DNA of 64,000 nucleotides. Source: Acidobacteriota bacterium. GTDB taxonomy: Bacteria > Acidobacteriota > Terriglobia > Terriglobales > Acidobacteriaceae. Shown here one piece after another: positions 54,117 through 61,664 of this stretch. Every line of letters starts with the position of its first letter. Within the stretch, counting starts at the first letter, position 1. The translations under genes and the position numbers were made by a program. Below the pieces are notes generated by a model, which was not told the origin of the DNA, did no database searches, and worked only from the letters and a program-made list of their open reading frames with translations. The stretch spans positions 1-64,000 of the forward strand of contig JAJYVF010000011.1 in assembly GCA_021792135.1 (NCBI GenBank), read 5' to 3'.

Positions 54117-57101
54117 ATGAAACCGTTTTCACGTCGCGACGTGCTGAAGACCGGGCTGATTGCGCCTGCTGTGGCTGCGGCTGCCCATGGGATGGGGCCG
54201 CTGAGTGCGGCAGCGATGGAGGCCGCGCAGCAGGAGCCGGGGACCAGCGGCGCAGGCAGCGCTGCTCCGACTGCGCTGCCGGGGGCCGGGCGCGAGCGGC
54301 TGCTGCTGGATTTTGGCTGGCGTTTCCATTTTGGAAACGCGGACGATCCGAGTAAAGACTTCGGCTTTGGCAGCGGCTGGATGGGCAATTTCCAGAAGAC
54401 GGGAAACTTTCTCCCTGCGGGCATGATCGCCTTCGATGACAGCGACTGGCGGGCGCTGGACCTGCCCCACGACTGGGCCATCGAGCTGCCGTTTGTGAAC
54501 GATCCGGCGCTGGCCAGCAAGGGGTTCTATCCTCTGGGACGGAGTTATCCCGCGACCAGCGTGGGCTGGTACCGGCGAGTCTTCGATCTGCCGGCGAGCG
54601 ATGCGGGGAAGCGGATCACGCTCGAATTCGATGGCTCCTATCGGGAGACCGTGGTGGTCTTCAACGGCTTCTACATCGGGCAGCACAGCGGAGGCTACGA
54701 TCCTTTCAGCTTCGATGTGACGGATTTTGCCACGCCCGGCGGCCGGAATGTATTGCTGGTGCGCGTCGACGCGACGGAGAGCGATGGGTGGTTCTACGAG
54801 GGTGCGGGCATCTACCGGCATGTGTGGCTGGTGAAGACGCATCCCCTGCACGTGAAGAAGTGGGGGACGTTCGTCTCGTCGAAGGTGACGAACGGGGACG
54901 CGGTGCTCGCGATCCGCACCGAGGTCGCGAACGACGCCAGGGCGGCGCAGAATGCGCGGGTGGTCTCGACGATTCTCGACCCTGCGGGAAAAGAGGTGGG
55001 CAAGGCGACGACGACAGCCGCTTCGATTCCGGCGGGCGGCGAGCAGACATGGGAGCAGCAGGTAACAGTAAAGCAGGCGCAGCTATGGTCGCTGGAAGAG
55101 AGGAATCTCTATCGCCTGGTAACCGAGGTGAGCGCGGACGGCGAGGTGCTGGACCGCTACGAGACGCCCTTCGGCATTCGCACCATTGAATTCGATCCGC
55201 AAAAGGGACTCTTTCTCAACGGCAAGTCGGTCAAGCTGAAGGGAACCTGCAACCACCAGGATCATGCGGGGATCGGAGCGGCGCTGCCGGACTCCGTGCA
55301 GTACTACCGCGTGCGCAAGCTGCAGGAGATGGGCTGTAACTCGCTGCGCACCTCCCATAACCCCCCGACGCCGGAGCTGGTGCAGGCCTGCGATGAGCTG
55401 GGCATGCTGGTCTTTGACGAGACGCGCATGATGTCGTCCAACCCGGAAGGGCTGGGCCAGTTCGGCGACCTGGTGCGGCGGGACCGGAACCATCCCAGCG
55501 TCTTTATGTGGTCGATGGGGAATGAAGAAGGCCAGGCCAACACAGAGCGGGGCGTGGCGATTCTGTCGGCGATGAAGGCCGTGTCGACGAAGTACGACGG
55601 CACGCGGCCCGTGTCCATCGCGCCTACCGGAGCGATTGGAACCGGAGGCCTCGTGGTCTGCGACGTCATGGGCTACAACTACATGGATCCGCAGGCGGAG
55701 GCCTATCACAAGACCCATCCGGACAAGCCGGTGGTCGGTACGGAGACGGTGAGTGCGGTGGGCACGCGGGGCATTTACGTCACCGACCCCAGCAAGGGCT
55801 ATGTAGGCTCCTACGATCCATGGACCACCACCGGGCGCGCTTCGGCGGAGGGCTGGTGGAGCTTCTGCGACGCACAGCCGTGGCTGTCCGGCGGCTTCGT
55901 GTGGACGGGTTTCGATTACCGCGGCGAGCCTTCACCCTACCAATGGCCGAATATCAGCTCGCAGTACGGCATTATCGACACCTGCGGCTTCCCGAAAGAC
56001 TCGTTCTTCTACTATCGGTCCTGGTGGACCGGGAAGCCGGTGCTGCACGTTTTTCCGCACTGGAACTGGCCTGGCTTCGAGGGCAAGGAGATCGCCGTCT
56101 GGGTCTATTCGAACCTCGATAAGGTGGAGCTGTTCCACAACGGGCAGAGCCTGGGCGCGAAAGAGATGAAGAAGGATTTGCATCTCGCGTGGAATGTCGC
56201 CTACGCGCCCGGGACGATCGAGGCCCGCGGCTACAGGAACGGCCAGGTGGTGATGACGGCGAAACGGGAGACAACCGGCGCGCCGGCGAAGCTGGTGATG
56301 ACCGCGGACCGGCAGGAAATCTCTGCTGACGGCGAGGACGTGACGATGTTCTCGGTCGCGGTGCAGGACGCTCAAGGACGCGTGGTGCCGATCACCGATA
56401 ATGTCGTGCAGTTCCGGGTGACCGGGGAGGGTAAGCTGATCGGCGTTGGCAATGGTGATCCCACCGATCACGAATCCGATAAGGGCACGGTGCGGAGGGC
56501 GTTCTCGGGATACTGTATGGCGCTGGTGCAGTCTGCGAAGAGCGCCGGAAACATCACGGTGGAGGCGACCTCGCCGGGACTCGCGCCGGCCACGGTTACG
56601 ATTTCCGCCCAATCCGTCACCCTGCGGCCGCAGGTAGCGGTCTGGGAGCGCCAGATACCGACGGGCCCGGGGATCACAGGGCTGTGGAGGCCGATTCCGG
56701 GCGGGAGCGGCCTGCCCGAGGAACTGGCGTCGTTCCTGGGCGGAGGCAACATCGTGTTTACGCTGCGACAGGATGGAAGCAGCCTGACGGGCAGCGTGGA
56801 GGGACTGGGAAGCGGGTGGTTCGGAGGGAGCGATACCCCGCTGCCGGTTTCCGAGGGGAAAGTGGATGGCGTCAATATTTCGTTCAAGGCGGGGAACAAC
56901 ACCTACACGGGAACGCTGAGCGGCGAGCAGATCGATCTGCAGCGCACCGTCCATATCGGCTTCCACATACCGCACCCGGCCGAGCGGGCGCCGGGAGGGC
57001 CGGTGGTCGGCCCACCGCCGGACGGCTCCGATCCTTCCATCGGCGATTGGCGGCACTTCCCGTCGAGTCTGCCGGTCGTGCTGCACCGGGTGGATCGCTA
57101 G
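54117..57101 (+). CDS. GH2 family beta-galactosidase-like enzyme, exported by Tat
   Basis: The start at 54117 follows GGAGGGGAG and gives 994 residues with a Tat leader (SRRDVLKTGLIAPAVAAAA). The GH2 order is sugar-binding jelly roll (about 60-240, WYRRVFDLP, YEGAGIYRHVWL), Ig-like domain, then TIM barrel (about 355-640) with NSLRTSHNPPTPE, MWSMGNEEGQ (acid/base Glu470) and VVGTETVSA (nucleophile Glu543). DUF4982-like and Ig-like domains follow, then a C-terminal beta region. It acts on beta-galactosides or related beta-glycosides, substrate unknown. Its 3' end faces the ADOP permease across a shared hairpin. Confidence 0.9.
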   Translation: MKPFSRRDVLKTGLIAPAVAAAAHGMGPLSAAAMEAAQQEPGTSGAGSAAPTALPGAGRERLLLDFGWRFHFGNADDPSKDFGFGSGWMGNFQKTGNFLPAGMIAFDDSDWRALDLPHDWAIELPFVNDPALASKGFYPLGRSYPATSVGWYRRVFDLPASDAGKRITLEFDGSYRETVVVFNGFYIGQHSGGYDPFSFDVTDFATPGGRNVLLVRVDATESDGWFYEGAGIYRHVWLVKTHPLHVKKWGTFVSSKVTNGDAVLAIRTEVANDARAAQNARVVSTILDPAGKEVGKATTTAASIPAGGEQTWEQQVTVKQAQLWSLEERNLYRLVTEVSADGEVLDRYETPFGIRTIEFDPQKGLFLNGKSVKLKGTCNHQDHAGIGAALPDSVQYYRVRKLQEMGCNSLRTSHNPPTPELVQACDELGMLVFDETRMMSSNPEGLGQFGDLVRRDRNHPSVFMWSMGNEEGQANTERGVAILSAMKAVSTKYDGTRPVSIAPTGAIGTGGLVVCDVMGYNYMDPQAEAYHKTHPDKPVVGTETVSAVGTRGIYVTDPSKGYVGSYDPWTTTGRASAEGWWSFCDAQPWLSGGFVWTGFDYRGEPSPYQWPNISSQYGIIDTCGFPKDSFFYYRSWWTGKPVLHVFPHWNWPGFEGKEIAVWVYSNLDKVELFHNGQSLGAKEMKKDLHLAWNVAYAPGTIEARGYRNGQVVMTAKRETTGAPAKLVMTADRQEISADGEDVTMFSVAVQDAQGRVVPITDNVVQFRVTGEGKLIGVGNGDPTDHESDKGTVRRAFSGYCMALVQSAKSAGNITVEATSPGLAPATVTISAQSVTLRPQVAVWERQIPTGPGITGLWRPIPGGSGLPEELASFLGGGNIVFTLRQDGSSLTGSVEGLGSGWFGGSDTPLPVSEGKVDGVNISFKAGNNTYTGTLSGEQIDLQRTVHIGFHIPHPAERAPGGPVVGPPPDGSDPSIGDWRHFPSSLPVVLHRVDR

Positions 57102-57123
57102 GCTGACGAAGCATCCCGGGCAG

Positions 57124-57159
57124 CTACTCGATCCGCAGAGCCTGCTGCGGATCGAGTAG
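57124..57159. terminator. 15-bp perfect hairpin between convergent genes, overlapping permease stop
   Basis: CTACTCGATCCGCAG and CTGCGGATCGAGTAG flank a six-base loop at 57139-57144. It covers the last codons and stop of the permease and begins 22 bases after the GH2 stop. It may end transcription from both sides. No long T-run is present. Confidence 0.55.
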
Positions 57160-59583
57160 CGAAGCGCGGGTGGCGGGTAACCACACGGCCAGCAGCGCGA
57201 CTCCCGTTAGGATCACCGGCACGGTTACAAAGACCAGCGGGTCCCAGCTTTTGACGCCAAAGAGGAAGCTGGCGATGAAGCGGGTCAGACCGAAGGAGGC
57301 TCCGATGCCAAGCACGACGCCGACGATGGCCAGACGCATGCCGTGCCACACTACCAGATTGCGGATCCGCGAGCGGTCAGCACCGAGAGCCATGCGAATG
57401 CCCATCTCCTGCGTCCGCTGCTCGACCGAATACGCCATGAGACCGTAAATACCGATGGCCGCGAGGATCAGAGCTGAGGCTCCGAAGATCGAGAGCAGCA
57501 GCATGTTGAAGTCCTCGCGCGCGGTCGACTGCACCACGACCTCGGTCATGGGACGCACCCGTGCCACAGGAAAGCCTCCGCTCGCCTGGCGCAGCTGGTC
57601 CGTAATGGCGGCGATGTACTGGTGGGGATCGCCGTGGGTCCGCACCAGCCAGACCATCGGCCCGATATTGGAGTTCAGCGCCGTCATCCCATCGGTGACC
57701 TGCGCTGTGGGGATAATCATGAGCGGCCGGGGGGCACGGTTGAGGCCGCCGTCGCGGATGTCGCCGGCAACGCCGACGATCTGGCGCGGGCCTTCAACGA
57801 ACTGCGGACCGACACCTTTGCCGATGAGGATCTGCTGGCCGACGGGGTCCTGCTTGGGCCAGTAGGTTTTGGCCATGGTTTCGTTGATGATGACGACGCC
57901 GGGGGCGGCGGCGTCATCCTGCTCGGTGAAATCGCGGCCGTGCAGGATGGGGATATGGAAGACGGAGAAGTAGCCGGGGGACGTGCTCATCCAGCCGGCG
58001 CCGCCGTTCCAGGGGCTCTTGGGCGCCGGGGGGCGGCCGATGATGTTGAAGGGCAGGCCGTAGCCGCCTTCAAGGGGCAGACAGCAGGTGAAGGCGGTGG
58101 CTTCGATGCCGGGGATGGCGTTGAGGCGTTCGCGGCCGTCGTGAGCAACGCGGGCGACACCGGCGGTCTTTTTGAACTGATCGCCGGTGAGGGACATTTC
58201 GAGGGTGAGGACGTTGTGCGGATCGAAGCCGGGATTCACCTCGCGCAGAGCGAGGAAGGTCCGGATGAGGAGCGCGGCTCCGATGAGCAGGACGAGGGCG
58301 AGTGAGACTTCGCTGATGACCAGCAGCGAGCGGGCTTTACTCTGGCGGAAGCCGGTGCCGGAGCGGTTGCTGCTCTCCTTGAGGGTCGTGTTGAGGTCCG
58401 GACGCGAAGCACCGATGGCCGGGAAAAGTCCGAAGACGATGCCGGTGAGGACGGAGATGCCGACCGTGAAGGCGACAACCCGCCAATCCAGGGTGACTGC
58501 GGCTCCATGCTCGCCGATACGGGGCAGGCCGGCCGGGCTGACCTCGAGCAGTGCACGCACGCCCAGATAGCCAAGAATCAGGCCGAGCCCCCCTCCCGCA
58601 AAGCCGAGGACAATGCTTTCCGTCAGCAGTTGGCGAACGATGCGGATCCGGCTGGCGCCCATAGCCGCGCGGATGGCGAATTCCCGCTTGCGACCGGTGG
58701 CGCGTACCAGCAGAAGATTGGCGACATTGGCACAGGCGATGAGCAGCACGAAGCCGACGGCCCCCAGCAGGATCAGCAGCGAGGCACGCGCCCCAGCAAC
58801 GATGGAGTCACGCAGAGGCTGAACGCCGAAGCTGTCCTTCGGGTCGAGGTCGTCGGGGTGGAGGCGACGGTACTGATTCGCCGCAAGCTTGAGCTGGGCA
58901 TTGGCTTGGGCAAGGGTCACGCCCGGCTTCAGTCGACCAGCAACCAGGAAGTAGTGGCCGAGATTCATGCTGTTGGGGTCGAGCTGGAAGGGCACCCAGA
59001 TGTCGGCTTCGGGGTCGGTAACAAAGGATTTCCCGAGGACGCCGACGATCGTGTACGGCTCATTGCTGAGCGAGAGGCTGCTGCCGACGATGTCGGGATT
59101 GCCGCCAAACTTCCGCTGCCAGAATCCGTAGCTGATTACGACCACGTGGCCGCCGTTGGGCGAATCCTCCTGGGGGGTAAAGGTGCGGCCCAGCATGACC
59201 GGCGCGCCGAAAAGGCGGAAGTACGCCGCGGAGGCGTGGATGCCATGCACCTGCTCCGGGACAGCGCCGGTGAGGTTGAAGCCGGGTCCGCCGAAGTCAT
59301 AGGCGGCAACGTCCTGAAAGACGCTGGTCTGCGCCCGCCAGGCATTGAAGTTCGTCGGCGATCCCACGGGAGAATCGCCCTCGGGGAAGGTATTCACGAA
59401 CTGGACCATGCGGTCTGGTTCGGGATAGCTGAGCGGCTTGAGCAGGACCGCGTTGACCACGGTGAAGATCGCGGCGTTGGCTCCGATGCCCAGAGCGAGC
59501 GCCGCAATGGCGGTGAACGTGAACGCAAGGCTCGAGAGAAGCGTACGGAGCGAGTAGCGGAGGTCGCTGCGGAAATCACCCAT
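57124..59583 (-). CDS. ADOP-type MacB-like ABC transporter permease
   Basis: 819 residues. The first membrane segment (FTFTAIAALALGIGANAAIFTVVNAVLL) begins with the acidobacterial signature RSDLRYSLRTLL. A periplasmic MacB-PCD domain follows at about 40-265, three FtsX membrane segments at about 290-400, a second PCD around 460-650, and three closing membrane segments with YSVEQRTQEMGIRMALGADRSRIR. It ends with LLDPQQALRIE. No ATPase gene is adjacent; such permeases are numerous in Acidobacteriota and their substrates are unknown. Confidence 0.9.
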   Translation of the reverse strand: MGDFRSDLRYSLRTLLSSLAFTFTAIAALALGIGANAAIFTVVNAVLLKPLSYPEPDRMVQFVNTFPEGDSPVGSPTNFNAWRAQTSVFQDVAAYDFGGPGFNLTGAVPEQVHGIHASAAYFRLFGAPVMLGRTFTPQEDSPNGGHVVVISYGFWQRKFGGNPDIVGSSLSLSNEPYTIVGVLGKSFVTDPEADIWVPFQLDPNSMNLGHYFLVAGRLKPGVTLAQANAQLKLAANQYRRLHPDDLDPKDSFGVQPLRDSIVAGARASLLILLGAVGFVLLIACANVANLLLVRATGRKREFAIRAAMGASRIRIVRQLLTESIVLGFAGGGLGLILGYLGVRALLEVSPAGLPRIGEHGAAVTLDWRVVAFTVGISVLTGIVFGLFPAIGASRPDLNTTLKESSNRSGTGFRQSKARSLLVISEVSLALVLLIGAALLIRTFLALREVNPGFDPHNVLTLEMSLTGDQFKKTAGVARVAHDGRERLNAIPGIEATAFTCCLPLEGGYGLPFNIIGRPPAPKSPWNGGAGWMSTSPGYFSVFHIPILHGRDFTEQDDAAAPGVVIINETMAKTYWPKQDPVGQQILIGKGVGPQFVEGPRQIVGVAGDIRDGGLNRAPRPLMIIPTAQVTDGMTALNSNIGPMVWLVRTHGDPHQYIAAITDQLRQASGGFPVARVRPMTEVVVQSTAREDFNMLLLSIFGASALILAAIGIYGLMAYSVEQRTQEMGIRMALGADRSRIRNLVVWHGMRLAIVGVVLGIGASFGLTRFIASFLFGVKSWDPLVFVTVPVILTGVALLAVWLPATRASLLDPQQALRIE

Positions 59584-59764
59584 GTCTGCCGCCTTGGGAA
59601 GGAACTTTAGAGGAGCCCGGGGGAGACAAGGCAGCGCCAGCTCGCCGCTGCTTCGTGCCCATCAAGCATACGCCAGCCGCCTGAACTCCGTTCCTCCGTC
59701 GCTATCCGTGCGTCGAGGAGCAACCCCCGGAGTGCCTCCGGACCAGCCCGCGGTGCTGCCGGCC

Positions 59765-60634
59765 TCAGTTGCGATGGCGCAGGAGCAGGTCTGCGGCGAC
59801 GAAGAGGAAGAAGATCACTGAGATGACGCCGTTCATGGTGAAGAAGGCGGCGTTCAGGCGAGTAAGATCGCGGGGAGAGACGATCAGGTGCTCCCACAGC
59901 AGCAAAAGGGCAACGGCAGCGATGCCCGCGCCGGCCACCGGACCGAGATGGAAGAGGAAGACCAGCCAGACGAGCAGGGCAAGCATAATGACATGCATGG
60001 CCCGTGCAATCCGGAATGCCGGATCTGTACCCAGCGTTGCCGGCAAGCTGAACAGCCCAGTGGAACGGTCGTGGCCTTCATCCTGGCAGGCATAAAGGAC
60101 GTCGAAGCCGGCAACCCAGAAGAGCACTGCGGCGGTGAGCACGAGGATGCGCGGGTCGAGAGAACCGCGAATTGCAATCCAGGCGCCGGTGGGCGCAAGG
60201 CCGAGAGCGAGTCCGAGAAAGAGGTGCGACCAGCGGGTGAAGCGCTTGGTGTACGAGTAGAAAAACAGTACCGCGAGAATCACGGGTGAGAGCAGCAGCG
60301 TGAGCCGGTTCAGCTCCGCGGCCCCAAGGATGAAGAGGCCGGACATGACGAGGGTGAATCCCCCGGCGAAGCCGCGCGTGAGATGGCCGGCGGGGATAGC
60401 CCGCATGCGGGTGCGTGGATTGGCGGCGTCCAGCTCCGCGTCCGCCCAGCGGTTGAAGGCCATGGCGGCGGAGCGCGCCGCGATCATACAGACCACGATC
60501 CAGAGCAGCTTCGACCACGCAGGCCAGCCGTGCGCGGCGAGCATGGCTCCGGTGAGCGCAAAAGGAAGCGCGAAGACGGAGTGCTCCCACTTGATCATCT
60601 CGAGGGTGACGCCGATCGAGCGCAGGAGGGGCAT
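59765..60634 (-). CDS. UbiA-family prenyltransferase, MqnP/4-hydroxybenzoate type
   Basis: 289 residues with about eight membrane segments. The first Asp-rich motif is FNRWADAELDAANPRT and the second is DVLYACQDEGHDR, both as in UbiA. WEHSVFALPFAL is the typical N-terminus. It attaches a polyprenyl chain to an aromatic ring; UbiA-like MqnP of the futalosine menaquinone route is the likeliest, given the GFDVLYACQD variant, but UbiA cannot be excluded. No other quinone genes are near. Confidence 0.8.
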   Translation of the reverse strand: MPLLRSIGVTLEMIKWEHSVFALPFALTGAMLAAHGWPAWSKLLWIVVCMIAARSAAMAFNRWADAELDAANPRTRMRAIPAGHLTRGFAGGFTLVMSGLFILGAAELNRLTLLLSPVILAVLFFYSYTKRFTRWSHLFLGLALGLAPTGAWIAIRGSLDPRILVLTAAVLFWVAGFDVLYACQDEGHDRSTGLFSLPATLGTDPAFRIARAMHVIMLALLVWLVFLFHLGPVAGAGIAAVALLLLWEHLIVSPRDLTRLNAAFFTMNGVISVIFFLFVAADLLLRHRN

Positions 60635-60738
60635 GGCATTAGTTTACAGAGCGCAGGGCTCAACTCAGGAGAGGGCTTCGGTCGGCCCGGCGCAGTCTCG
60701 GACCCGGGATGCGAATCCGGGACTGCGTTCGAACCTTT

Positions 60739-61488
60739 CTACTGAGGGGAGTTTTCGGTGGGCGCACCGGCGACTTCGAGGTCGTTGGTGACGCTGAAGA
60801 CGTTCGGGACGTTGTTGGCGGCGATCCCGGCGACGTTCTTGTCTGCCTGAGAATCGACCACGCCCAGGAGGGTGACATGGCCGTTCGCCACCTGGATGCG
60901 AATGGGCTGCTCAGGAACGATGGCGTACCTGTTGAGCTGGGGCTGGCCGTAGATCGCGCGATACTCAGCCCAGCGAATCTGCTCATCCATCAAGGAGGTG
61001 GGATCGACCTGGAGGTCGTCGATGACATCCTTCACCCCCTTGGTGTTCTGAACGATGGCCAGGGCATCGTCGGCGGCAATCGGTCCGGCGGCATGGCCGC
61101 CAACCAGTACGACGCCGTTGCGCACCTGAACCGTGATGGTCTGGAAGGCTACGGGCACGTAGCCGAGGAGACCGTAGGCGATGGCCTGCTGAAGCTTCGC
61201 CTGGAGTTGAGAGTCGGGAATTTCCGGTCCGTCGACCTGGATCTCGTCACGGATGGCATCGATGCCCTTCACATGGCGGACCTTCCGCTCGGCGTTGAGT
61301 TTGGCCTGGTAGAGGTTGACACTCCCGGTAAGGGTGACAATACCGCCCTGGACAGAGGCCTGAACATCCTTGAATTGCGATCCGCCGAGGGCCTTCCGGA
61401 CTTTGGCCTGAATCTGACTTTCACTTTGAGCGAAAGCCGCAGGCATACAGAGAGCCGCGGCCACGGCGAGAGCTACAAATGCTTTCAT
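60739..61488 (-). CDS. Periplasmic protein with three BON domains
   Basis: The start at 61488 follows AGGAGCG and gives 249 residues with a signal peptide (FVALAVAAALCMPAAFAQ). Three BON-like repeats can be seen: IQAKVRKALGG to VTLTGSVNLY, LQAKLQQAIAY to VVLVGGHAAG, and RIQVANGHVTLLGVVDSQADKN. BON proteins bind phospholipid or envelope components and are often stress-related. It sits upstream of the prenyltransferase gene and downstream of the TamB-like gene. Confidence 0.85.
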   Translation of the reverse strand: MKAFVALAVAAALCMPAAFAQSESQIQAKVRKALGGSQFKDVQASVQGGIVTLTGSVNLYQAKLNAERKVRHVKGIDAIRDEIQVDGPEIPDSQLQAKLQQAIAYGLLGYVPVAFQTITVQVRNGVVLVGGHAAGPIAADDALAIVQNTKGVKDVIDDLQVDPTSLMDEQIRWAEYRAIYGQPQLNRYAIVPEQPIRIQVANGHVTLLGVVDSQADKNVAGIAANNVPNVFSVTNDLEVAGAPTENSPQ

Positions 61489-61664
61489 GTGATACGCTCC
61501 TGGCCGTCTCGTGGGTTTATTGGGTTCGGGCCGGAATTCAAGGCTGCGCGGAGGCTTTCGGAATTCCGGGCCGGGAGACGGCATTCGCCTAATTCAGACA
61601 CGGTCCGGAGGTGTTTGGATGCGCAAATGAGCCACAAATCTGCGAGATGCAGCCGAGCCTGGCT

